From an uncultured Eubacteriales bacterium (lineage in GTDB: Bacteria > Bacillota_A > Clostridia > Lachnospirales > Lachnospiraceae): a DNA stretch of 6,296 nucleotides. The translations under genes were made by a program, and so were the position numbers. The stretch spans positions 1 to 6,296 of the forward strand of contig ONVT01000032.1 in the NCBI GenBank assembly GCA_900321365.1, written 5' to 3'. Position 1 is the first letter of the stretch. Each line of letters starts with the position of its first letter. Below, piece after piece: positions 1 through 5,628 of the stretch. Below the pieces are notes generated by a model. The model was not told the DNA's origin. It ran no database searches and was given only the letters and a program-made list of their open reading frames with translations.

Positions 1-106
1 AGCCCGCTATGCGCGTCTTTTTTGCCTGGCACACTCGAAGGAAAATCCTGCGCAATCTGTACAAGTTATTTATGTACAGTTCCTTATGATCCTCTTCTAT
101 AAACAT
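1..106 (-). CDS. Possible 5' end of a minus-strand gene, truncated by the window edge (weak)
   Basis: An ATG at 106-104 opens a minus-strand frame that stays open for 35 codons to the left edge, beginning MFIEEDHKEL and continuing with a basic stretch (LYRLRRIFLRVCQAKK). The composition is plausible for a protein: charged residues are mixed with hydrophobic ones and codons such as CTG and GAA resemble those of the neighbouring genes. The same frame is also open upstream of the ATG, back to about position 175. Against it, there is no Shine-Dalgarno sequence in front of the ATG, and an open frame of this length can arise by chance. I do not recognise a family. It could equally be a gene remnant or non-coding. 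Confidence 0.22.
   Translation of the reverse strand, partial: MFIEEDHKELYINNLYRLRRIFLRVCQAKKTRIAG
57..79. repeat. Inverted repeat CTGTACA-9 nt-TGTACAG
   Basis: The two 7-base arms at 57-63 and 73-79 are perfect reverse complements around a 9-base AT-rich loop. It could be an operator or a small RNA hairpin. There is no T-tract next to it, so it is not a terminator. If the minus-strand frame at 1-106 is real, the repeat lies inside that gene and is probably chance. Confidence 0.4.
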
Positions 107-116
107 GAGCTGGTTA

Positions 117-158
117 CAGTATATGATTTGAACCCACCGCTGCGCAATACATATACTG
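117..158. repeat. Inverted repeat with 9-base perfect arms
   Basis: CAGTATATG at 117-125 and CATATACTG at 150-158 are exact reverse complements separated by 24 bases. Within the loop, TTG (128-130) can pair with CAA (145-147) after a 2x2 internal loop, so an extended hairpin is possible. It ends about 10 bases upstream of the candidate minus-strand ATG at 106, where an operator or leader hairpin would sit. Its function is unknown. Confidence 0.45.
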
Positions 159-188
159 CAAGAATCTCCAAATCAGAATTTCCAGAGA

Positions 189-225
189 ATAAAAGCCGGG
201 CACCCAGATCTCTCTGAATGCCCGG
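189..225 (-). terminator. Rho-independent terminator for the beta-helix protein gene
   Basis: On the minus strand a GC-rich 7-bp stem (CCGGGCA, complement of 219-225, with TGCCCGG, complement of 196-202) is followed at once by CTTTTAT. The 16-base loop contains a further 4-bp CAGA/TCTG pairing. It lies about 100 bases past the stop codon of the gene at 322-1920 and is the first stem with a T-rich tail downstream of it. A weaker 6-bp stem without a T-tract (TGTCAG at 288-293 with CTGACA at 304-309) lies closer to the stop. Confidence 0.6.
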
Positions 226-321
226 TATGATTCCAGCTTATTCCACTCAGGCCTTTATCCCAATCCTGCGATGTGAAGCCTGGGGCCTGTCAGCAGGGGA
301 CGCCTGACATCTGCACTGCCC

Positions 322-1920
322 TCAACTGGTTCCTGTCAGCGCCGTGCCATTCACATACAGGGTATACCCGTTGCCGATCACGTTCTCCGCATTCCCGTTG
401 AATTCCGTAACATAACTGTCGCCGGTCAGTGTCCAGGTGCTGCTCTCATCGAGTGTCACTGTGACATTCCCGACTTCAGTGGATACAGTGTCTCCCTTTG
501 CATTGGTGATATTTCCGTCAACATATCCTTCAAAGGACGATCCGTTCGCCAGGTTCAATGCCAGCGATGAATTGCTTCCGACAAGCACTGCTCCCGACAG
601 GCTCTGTGCAGAGGCATTCATCTTGGCAGTGTTTCTGCCTCCGCTCCAGCCGTCATCACAGACAGATATCAGGATATTATCCTCGTCTTCATTGACTATC
701 TCCACTCCCTCAAGAGTAATGACCGCACTGGTATTGGTTACATGGAAGACATGCCCGTTCTTGCTGGTCAGGCTTCCGCCTGTCATTGTGAAATGACTGG
801 TGCCGCTGTCCGCGTCCCCTGACATGGACTGGTAAATCATGATACTGTCATGGAATGTGGCGTTGCCGTTACAGTCCGTGTTGTCTGCAGTCAGGTCACA
901 ATCATTCAGCGTGATGGAATTCAACCCCTCAATGCAGACGCCCTCGGAAAGGTTCGAGGTCAGCACGGCATTGGATACAGTGATATCCGCGGTGGAGTAA
1001 ACAGCCGGTGAACCAAGACCATTCGTGGTATAGGTGCCGCCGTCCACAATGACAGTTCCGCCGCCCCTGTCGGTCCGGATTGCCGCGGAAGACCGGCCGG
1101 ATGTATTGATATCCAGATCATAGGCACAGGTCGTACCGCCGCCTGTCGTCATAATGCCTCCGGACCCGTCGCCTGTCGTTGTGATCGCTGTATCCCTGAT
1201 GATAACCGTTGTGCCATCACCTTCCGCCCCGTTCTGTCCGCCATTGCCGCCGTAGCTGAAAACGCCGTTTGCCCCGCTGGCATCTGTCGTGATCGTTCCG
1301 CCGGTAATGGTGGTCGTAGAACCATCCTTCACCAGGATACCGGCGTTCAGGCCATAGAAGTTACAGTTATCACCGCCATCGGAATCCCCTGTTTTGGTGA
1401 TGGTCGGATTGTTAATTGTCACTTCTTCGGAAGTAGCAATCAGCAGGGCATTCTCATCAGATGACGTGCTGACATAGGATTGTTCATCCTGCGTATCACC
1501 GGAAGAGATCTCAATTGCTCCAATGTATTCAATATCCGCGCCACTTCCGCCAGGTGAGCCTCCCGGCCCGCCGGCAGGACCGCCATTCCCGTCAGGTTTT
1601 TCAGGTGGGGCTCCGTTCCCATCAGACGGGCCGCCATTCCCGTCAGGTATTTCAGGGTGGACACCGTTCCCGTCAGACGGGCCGCCATTCCCGTCAGGTT
1701 TTTCAGGGTGGACACTGTCCCCGTCAGACGGACCGCCATTCCCGTCAGGTTTTTCAGGCGGCGCGCCTTCCGCCATGCTGCCTGTAGTATCAGATATTCC
1801 GGTCTGTTCCAAGGTACCTGCAGAATCATTTTCTTCCGCCAGGCTGCTGATACACAGACTGGCTGCCAGTGATGCAGTAAGCAGAAATGTAACCGTCTTT
1901 CTCATATGTTTGTTCATCAT
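322..1920 (-). CDS. Secreted beta-helix surface protein with Pro/Gly-rich repeat segment
   Basis: This 532-residue protein is probably exported. Residues 1-28 are a Sec signal peptide with a basic start (MMNKHMRK), a hydrophobic core and a likely cut after Ser-Leu-Ala28. Cys23 is preceded by Leu, so it is not a good lipobox. Residues about 53-127 are four 17-residue repeats of the type PEKPDGNGGPSDG running into a Gly-rich tail. From about 130 to the end come short beta-strand/turn repeats rich in T, G, N, S and V (for example TITGGTITTDASGANGVFSYGGNGG), as expected for a right-handed parallel beta-helix of the adhesin or polysaccharide-associated type. No LPXTG motif, transmembrane anchor or catalytic motif is seen, so attachment and function are open. 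The start at 1920 is chosen over an in-frame ATG at 2007 because AGGAGG lies 8 bases upstream and the signal peptide begins there. Confidence 0.85.
   Translation of the reverse strand: MMNKHMRKTVTFLLTASLAASLCISSLAEENDSAGTLEQTGISDTTGSMAEGAPPEKPDGNGGPSDGDSVHPEKPDGNGGPSDGNGVHPEIPDGNGGPSDGNGAPPEKPDGNGGPAGGPGGSPGGSGADIEYIGAIEISSGDTQDEQSYVSTSSDENALLIATSEEVTINNPTITKTGDSDGGDNCNFYGLNAGILVKDGSTTTITGGTITTDASGANGVFSYGGNGGQNGAEGDGTTVIIRDTAITTTGDGSGGIMTTGGGTTCAYDLDINTSGRSSAAIRTDRGGGTVIVDGGTYTTNGLGSPAVYSTADITVSNAVLTSNLSEGVCIEGLNSITLNDCDLTADNTDCNGNATFHDSIMIYQSMSGDADSGTSHFTMTGGSLTSKNGHVFHVTNTSAVITLEGVEIVNEDEDNILISVCDDGWSGGRNTAKMNASAQSLSGAVLVGSNSSLALNLANGSSFEGYVDGNITNAKGDTVSTEVGNVTVTLDESSTWTLTGDSYVTEFNGNAENVIGNGYTLYVNGTALTGTS
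1580..1768 (-). repeat. Four in-frame 51-bp tandem repeats inside the beta-helix protein gene
   Basis: The plus-strand block CCGCCATTCCCGTCAGGT recurs at 1580, 1631, 1682 and 1733, an exact 51-base period. Each unit encodes 17 residues of the PEKPDGNGGPSDG type, and the units differ at a few positions (K/I, APP/VHP, NG/DS). Since 51 is a multiple of three, gain or loss of units keeps the reading frame. The same periodicity keeps other frames open and creates several spurious ORFs on both strands. Confidence 0.9.
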
Positions 1921-1928
1921 ATTAGAAT

Positions 1929-1934
1929 CCTCCT
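1929..1934 (-). promoter_or_regulatory. Ribosome binding site AGGAGG deciding the start at 1920
   Basis: The minus strand reads AGGAGG here, 8 bases before the ATG at 1920-1918. The upstream in-frame ATG at 2007 would put 29 non-signal residues before the signal peptide, so this site fixes the start. A second ATG follows directly at 1917-1915. Confidence 0.85.
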
Positions 1935-2000
1935 TTCGTTCGGTGGGGCCATTGTAAAGGAGATTTATTGAAACTACATTGAAGATTTTTCTTAAATGTA

Positions 2001-2030
2001 TGGACACAGCAAAACTCTATATTTTATAAT
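2001..2030 (+). promoter_or_regulatory. Sigma-A-type promoter for the isomerase/cyclase/CNB operon
   Basis: TGGACA (2001-2006) is a 5/6 match to the -35 box and TATAAT (2025-2030) a perfect -10 box, with 18 bases between them. Transcription would begin near 2037, leaving a leader of about 50 bases before the ATG at 2090. No comparably good promoter for the divergent minus-strand gene was found in the same interval. Confidence 0.65.
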
Positions 2031-2079
2031 GTAATCGACTTTTGACGAGTATATACTGTTGATTGCGCGAATCGCTGCC

Positions 2080-2083
2080 GGAG
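2080..2083 (+). promoter_or_regulatory. Ribosome binding site GGAG supporting the ATG at 2090
   Basis: GGAG ends 6 bases before the ATG at 2090. An alternative in-frame TTG at 2063 has no comparable site, so the ATG is preferred. Confidence 0.55.
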
Positions 2084-2089
2084 CACAGG

Positions 2090-2887
2090 ATGAAGAACAG
2101 GAACGTCAGCAAACTTCAGATACAGCCGGTCTATGCTGCACGGCATTTCTGGGAAGCGATTGCCGGGGAGTGGAACCTGAACTTTGAAGCATTGGAGCTG
2201 TCCACAGGGCCGGCCCTTACAGGAAGACTGCAGGAAGGATGCCTGGAATGGTATCGGAAAAGCGGCCGTGTAAACTCCGTGCACGGAGTTTTTATTGATG
2301 TGAACCCGGTAAGCGGTGATGAGGATATACGTATTCTTTCACAGAGAAGATGTCATCAAAGCTGCGAACTGGCAAAAGATCTCGGCGCCGGGAATGTGGT
2401 CTTCCACTCCAGCTGTGAACCCTTCCTCAGGGGTGCGTATCTGGATCAGTGGGCGGGAAACTGTGCTTCCTTCCTGGAGATGCTGTCTGACAGATATGAC
2501 CTTCGAATCTGGATCGAAAACAGCCAGGACGTAGATTCCGGTCCCATAAAAGAACTGATGCGGAGGATAACGGATAAAAGGGTCGGGGTATGCCTTGACC
2601 TGGGACACGCCAATTACTCACGTATGCCGATAGAGTGCTGGTTCGAGGAGCTTGGAGAGTGGATCGGTTATCTGCACCTTTCCGACAACAATGGTCTGTA
2701 TGATGACCATCTGCCGCTGGGCCGGGGAAAGATCGACTGGGATGCGGCTGATAAGCTCTGGCAGGGCCTGGGAAGAGAAACATATCTCACACTGGAGGTC
2801 GGTGGAGAGGATGGGCTGCGGGAATCTCTGGTTTATCTGAAGGCACATGGCCTGTTCGGAATGTCACAATCCGGCATTTCCAAATGA
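2090..2887 (+). CDS. Sugar phosphate isomerase/epimerase-like TIM-barrel protein
   Basis: The 265-residue product fits the xylose isomerase-like TIM-barrel family, which includes sugar isomerases, epimerases and endonuclease IV. Visible barrel-strand motifs are VVFHSS (103-108), IWIEN (140-144, Glu143), VCLDLGHANY (167-176, Asp170 and His173), YLHLSDNNG (194-202, His196 and Asp199), the family-typical DDHLPLGRG (205-213, His207) and LTLEVGG (233-239, Glu236). By family knowledge, these Glu/Asp/His residues hold a divalent metal and act on a keto/aldo substrate. The actual sugar cannot be inferred. There is no signal peptide, so it is cytosolic. It is the first gene after the promoter at 2001-2030 and lies 70 bases ahead of the cyclase in the same orientation. 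The ATG at 2090 is preferred to the TTG at 2063 on ribosome-site grounds. Length is normal for the family. Confidence 0.8.
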   Translation: MKNRNVSKLQIQPVYAARHFWEAIAGEWNLNFEALELSTGPALTGRLQEGCLEWYRKSGRVNSVHGVFIDVNPVSGDEDIRILSQRRCHQSCELAKDLGAGNVVFHSSCEPFLRGAYLDQWAGNCASFLEMLSDRYDLRIWIENSQDVDSGPIKELMRRITDKRVGVCLDLGHANYSRMPIECWFEELGEWIGYLHLSDNNGLYDDHLPLGRGKIDWDAADKLWQGLGRETYLTLEVGGEDGLRESLVYLKAHGLFGMSQSGISK

Positions 2888-2942
2888 CGCAACCAGGCTG
2901 TGTGAGTGATGCATAATTCATAAGTTGTTTCTGAACAGATCC

Positions 2943-2949
2943 TAAGGAG
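2943..2949 (+). promoter_or_regulatory. Ribosome binding site TAAGGAG of the cyclase gene
   Basis: TAAGGAG ends 8 bases before the ATG at 2958. A nearer ATG at 2951 is out of frame and soon meets a stop, so 2958 is the start. The 70-base gap to the preceding gene shows no convincing promoter or terminator, which supports co-transcription. Confidence 0.75.
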
Positions 2950-2957
2950 AATGGCAC

Positions 2958-4382
2958 ATGGAATACGAACATCAGTTGGCACAGATCCGTGACACGGTCG
3001 TCCAGAGTCTGTCGGAGGGCCTTATCTTTATTGATTTTGAAGGGACGATTATTTATGCCAATAATATGGCTCTGTCGATCCTGGACATGGATGAGGAGAG
3101 GATGTTCGGCAGTAAGTTCGCGGAACTGTTTTTCATGCAGCCGGAGAATGATGAATTTACTCAGGTTGTGATCGATGCAATCTATCAGCGGGGCGAAACC
3201 AGTCCAAGGATTGTGGCTTATCATGCCGGGGAAAAAGTCAGGCAGCTGCGTGTGGCCCCCTGCTATTTAACGAGACAGGACGGGAAGGGAGCAGGCATCA
3301 CGATCATCCTGAGTGACCTGAGCGAACTGATAGAGCTGAGGGATGCAGTGGAAGCCATGAGGAAGATTGGCGAACTGAACCATCAGCTGCAGAGCAGGAA
3401 CGACCTTTTGAGTAAAACCTTCGGACAGTTTTTGTCCGATGATATCGTCAGAGAGCTTTTAGAGACTCCGGGTACCCTGGAACCGGGCGGAAAGAATCGG
3501 GACGTGACCATCATGATGAGCGACCTGCGCGGCTTTACCGGCATCAGTGAGCGGATGGACGCGTCGGATCTTCTCATCATGCTGAATCATTACTATGAAA
3601 AGATGACGGACATCATCCAGGGCCGGGCAGGAACGATCATCGAATTCATCGGGGACGGTATCCTGGCGGTTTTCGGAGCACCTGTATCTTCTGAAAACCA
3701 TGCGGAGGATGCAGTGTGCGCAGCGCTGGAGATGCAGAGCGCCATGGTCGGGATCAACCAGTGGAACGCGGAACGCGGTTATCCCCGCCTCGAGATGGGG
3801 ATCGGCCTGAATACCGGAGAAGCGATTGTCGGGATTATCGGCTGTGAGAAACGGATGAAATATGGCGTGCTGGGAAGTCTTGTCAACCAGTGCAGCCGCA
3901 TAGAGAGCTATACGACCCGCGGGCAGATTCTGATCTCTCAGAGCGTGAGGGATCGTCTTCGGGCCCTTCCCGAGATAGACAAGGAGATGAGGGTGTTTCC
4001 GAAAGGGCTGGATAACGAAGTGATTCTGTCCCAGATCACCGGTATCGGAAAGCCCTACGATATCCACATTATATTTGAGAACAATGCCCCCGGGAAGCTG
4101 GAGAAGCCGGTCGCGATCTGTTTTCGGAAGATCAATGGAAAACAGATCCTGGATACAAATTATTACGGCGGATTCACGGCGCTTGGAGATGACGGCGCGG
4201 TTCTGGAAACAGAGACAGAACTGGAATTGTTTGATAATCTCCAGATCGATGCGGGTGGACGGCTTTTGTGCAAGGTAATGGGGAAGGAAGGTAAGAGCTG
4301 CCTGCTCCAGTATACTTCTATTCCATCCGGATATCCCGGGTGGATGAAAGCGCGGATGCAGGAGGATAAGAAAGGACGCTGA
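2958..4382 (+). CDS. PAS domain-containing class III adenylate/guanylate cyclase with PilZ-like C-terminus
   Basis: This 474-residue protein is soluble, with no membrane segment. Residues about 8-128 form a PAS sensor, recognisable from GLIFIDFEGTIIYANN and the closing IIILSDLSEL. A coiled linker (about 126-182, including TFGQFLSDDIVRELL) leads into a class III cyclase domain (about 183-375). Metal-binding aspartates are Asp189 (IMMSDLRGFT) and Asp233 (EFIGDGILAVFGAP). The transition-state pair is Asn310 and Arg314 (GSLVNQCSRIES). The base-recognition positions are Glu229 and Gly303 rather than the Lys plus Asp/Thr of adenylate cyclases, so GTP is the likelier substrate, though the guanylate-type Cys is absent. 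Residues about 383-464 resemble a PilZ fold (GGFTALGDDGAVL, SCLLQYTSIP) without its RxxxR motif. It precedes a tandem cyclic-nucleotide-binding protein, its probable receptor. Confidence is high for the cyclase, moderate for the nucleotide made and lower for the C-terminal domain. Confidence 0.92.
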   Translation: MEYEHQLAQIRDTVVQSLSEGLIFIDFEGTIIYANNMALSILDMDEERMFGSKFAELFFMQPENDEFTQVVIDAIYQRGETSPRIVAYHAGEKVRQLRVAPCYLTRQDGKGAGITIILSDLSELIELRDAVEAMRKIGELNHQLQSRNDLLSKTFGQFLSDDIVRELLETPGTLEPGGKNRDVTIMMSDLRGFTGISERMDASDLLIMLNHYYEKMTDIIQGRAGTIIEFIGDGILAVFGAPVSSENHAEDAVCAALEMQSAMVGINQWNAERGYPRLEMGIGLNTGEAIVGIIGCEKRMKYGVLGSLVNQCSRIESYTTRGQILISQSVRDRLRALPEIDKEMRVFPKGLDNEVILSQITGIGKPYDIHIIFENNAPGKLEKPVAICFRKINGKQILDTNYYGGFTALGDDGAVLETETELELFDNLQIDAGGRLLCKVMGKEGKSCLLQYTSIPSGYPGWMKARMQEDKKGR

Positions 4383-4410
4383 CTGATGCATCCCGGCAGG
4401 GATGCGTCAG
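4383..4410 (+). other. Intercistronic RNA hairpin directly after the cyclase stop codon
   Basis: CTGATGCATCCC (4383-4394) pairs along all 12 bases with GGGATGCGTCAG (4399-4410), with one G-U pair, around a GGCA tetraloop. The stem begins one base after the cyclase stop. No T-tract follows, so it is not a standard terminator. It could stabilise the upstream mRNA, reduce read-through or mark a processing site. A weaker 5-bp stem (AGCCG with CGGCT) overlaps its right end. Confidence 0.65.
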
Positions 4411-4494
4411 CCGGCTCGAGTAACAGTCGGCTTTCACAGCGCACGGATACGGCGCGGAACCCAAACGAACAGACGGATTCCGGAAAGGTCAAGG

Positions 4495-4501
4495 AAAGGA
4501 G
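4495..4501 (+). promoter_or_regulatory. Ribosome binding site AAAGGAG deciding the CNB start at 4509
   Basis: AAAGGAG ends 7 bases before the ATG at 4509. An in-frame ATG at 4386 has a weaker AAAGGA 9 bases ahead, but it lies inside the 4383-4410 hairpin stem and would add 41 residues of polar, structureless sequence. The downstream start, where the first CNB domain begins at once, is preferred. Confidence 0.75.
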
Positions 4502-4508
4502 TAGTTAC

Positions 4509-5408
4509 ATGGCAGTAAGACAGTATCAGAAAGGTGATGTGATCTTCAATCAGGGAGACGAAGGAGATGTTTTCTATCAGATTATTGATGGGTCCGTCGG
4601 AATTTTCGTGTGTTATGACGGGAAAGAAACCGTAAAGCTCGCGGAGTTTGCGAAGGGTGAATTCTTTGGTGAGATGGCAGTGATTGACTCTGCGCCCCGC
4701 AGCGCAAGCGCAGTGGCTCTGGACAATGGAGCGACTGTCTCGGAGATTTCCGCTGCTGAGCTGAATGACTATTTCAAAGATAACCCCGACAAGATTGCCC
4801 TGCTTATGAAGACACTCAGCAAAAGGCTTCGTGATCTCACGGCAGACTACGACAAAGCGAAAGAAGCTGCGGCCAGGCTCAATGTGGATGAGCGTCCGGA
4901 TGAGGCGTATCTGAAGAGCCTGAAGAAATACAGGTTTTTCCACAGGAACCAGCCACAGCAGCCACATGGCGCCGAGGTTGAGCGTGAAGAAGGCGGAAAG
5001 CATTCGGACGGCTATGCGAAGAATGTCGTGACCTATCCGAAGGGCACCGTGATCTGCAAGGAAGGTGACCTTGTGCCCTGCATGTATGACATTCACTGGG
5101 GACGTGTCGGGATCTATTCCAATTACGGAAAACCTGAGCAGGTATTGCTGACAACCCTGGCCGCCAATAATTTCTTTGGCGAGATGGGCATGGTTGACAA
5201 CGCACCCCGCAGTGCGACAGCTGTCGCGCTGGATGATGATACGACAGTGGAAATCATTCATCCGGATGACTTCGCCGAGCTGTTTGAAAAGAATCCCTAC
5301 AAGGTCGATATGATCCTGAAGCATCTGTCCAACAGGCTGAGGAAACTCACTGCCGAGTATTATGAAGTCTGCGGAAAGATCGCGGAAAAGACAGGTTCAA
5401 ACGCGTAA
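4509..5408 (+). CDS. Tandem cyclic-nucleotide-binding (CNB) domain protein
   Basis: The 299-residue product consists of two cNMP-binding domains and little else. Domain 1 (about 1-115) carries the phosphate-binding cassette FFGEMAVIDSAPRSASA, with Glu55 and Arg64. Domain 2 (about 172-285) has FFGEMGMVDNAPRSATA, with Glu225 and Arg234. By family knowledge the Glu contacts the ribose 2'-hydroxyl and the Arg the cyclic phosphate, so both sites look functional. Ser follows the Arg in each cassette; Ala there is typical of cAMP sites in protein kinase A, Thr of cGMP sites and Ser of CRP, so it does not decide the ligand. Both domains end in matching helices (LSKRLRDLTADY and LSNRLRKLTAEY), showing an internal duplication. 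A charged linker (about 116-171) joins them. No helix-turn-helix, kinase or membrane segment is present. It probably receives the signal of the cyclase encoded 126 bases upstream and acts through a partner protein, much as a kinase regulatory subunit does. Confidence 0.9.
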   Translation: MAVRQYQKGDVIFNQGDEGDVFYQIIDGSVGIFVCYDGKETVKLAEFAKGEFFGEMAVIDSAPRSASAVALDNGATVSEISAAELNDYFKDNPDKIALLMKTLSKRLRDLTADYDKAKEAAARLNVDERPDEAYLKSLKKYRFFHRNQPQQPHGAEVEREEGGKHSDGYAKNVVTYPKGTVICKEGDLVPCMYDIHWGRVGIYSNYGKPEQVLLTTLAANNFFGEMGMVDNAPRSATAVALDDDTTVEIIHPDDFAELFEKNPYKVDMILKHLSNRLRKLTAEYYEVCGKIAEKTGSNA

Positions 5409-5447
5409 CGGGACCGCCCGGAGCCAGACAGGTAAATGAAAAAATAT

Positions 5448-5492
5448 GGGACTGCTGCGTCCGGAACAGATCCGGCGCGGCAGTCCCTTTTT
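5448..5492 (+). terminator. Strong rho-independent terminator of the cyclase/CNB operon
   Basis: GGGACTGCTGCG (5448-5459) pairs with CGCGGCAGTCCC (5476-5487), including one T-G pair. The stem then continues through CCGG/CCGG after a single bulged T and closes on a 7-base loop. TTTTT follows at 5488-5492. An A-tract at 5439-5444 on the other side might allow some activity from the opposite strand. Confidence 0.9.
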
Positions 5493-5540
5493 GTCATCCC
5501 TTCACCCGCCCGGCGCGGTTGGCGATATTCACCCACAGCT

Positions 5541-5558
5541 GCTGGGGTGGCTGGGGTG
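5541..5558. repeat. Tandem duplication of GCTGGGGTG
   Basis: Two copies of the nonamer GCTGGGGTG stand head to tail (5541-5549 and 5550-5558), just after a partly complementary CACCCACAGC. They lie in the untranslated stretch between the terminator at 5492 and the promoter near 5594. No function can be assigned. Confidence 0.5.
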
Positions 5559-5585
5559 TGGCTTGCAACCACGGCCGTCTTGTAC

Positions 5586-5604
5586 AAACATGCTTGACAT
5601 GTTT
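5586..5604. promoter_or_regulatory. Palindromic operator candidate over the -35 box
   Basis: AAACATG (5586-5592) and CATGTTT (5598-5604) are perfect 7-base inverted arms around a 5-base centre, CTTGA. The -35 hexamer at 5594-5599 lies within this palindrome, so a dimeric regulator bound here would be expected to block RNA polymerase. The regulator is not visible in the window. Confidence 0.5.
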
Positions 5605-5628
5605 TTGTAAATGCCCTTAAAATATAAT
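5594..5628 (+). promoter_or_regulatory. Promoter of the ABC solute-binding gene
   Basis: A perfect -35 box TTGACA (5594-5599) is followed after 18 bases by TAAAAT (5618-5623), a 5/6 match to the -10 box. An exact TATAAT (5623-5628) overlaps it but sits 23 bases from the -35 box, too far for normal use. The leader to the ATG at 5703 is about 70 bases. Confidence 0.65.

Noticed and set aside
126..136. Minus-strand GGGTTCAAATC resembling a tRNA T-loop
   Set aside because: The flanking bases do not form the 5-bp T-stem, and no anticodon or acceptor arm is present.
1580..1768. Evenly spaced repeats that might suggest a CRISPR array
   Set aside because: The repeats are contiguous coding units with near-identical interiors and no unique spacers.
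1440..1957. Several ORFs on both strands over the repeat segment, including proline-rich ones on the plus strand
   Set aside because: The 51-base repeat period keeps all frames open. Their sequences only mirror the repeat, they lack ribosome sites, and the minus-strand frame has the signal peptide and beta-helix.
1921..2007. Upstream start (2007) for the beta-helix protein
   Set aside because: It would bury the signal peptide 29 residues inside the protein and bypass the AGGAGG at 1929-1934.
2063..2089. TTG start for the isomerase-like protein
   Set aside because: It is a rare start codon without a ribosome site, while ATG at 2090 has GGAG 6 bases upstream.
3459..4391. 310-codon minus-strand ORF opposite the cyclase
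   Set aside because: It is the antisense shadow of a gene with clear PAS and cyclase motifs, and shows no recognisable domain.
4434..5324. 296-codon minus-strand ORF opposite the CNB gene
   Set aside because: The plus strand carries both phosphate-binding cassettes and a good ribosome site. The antisense product has no domain.
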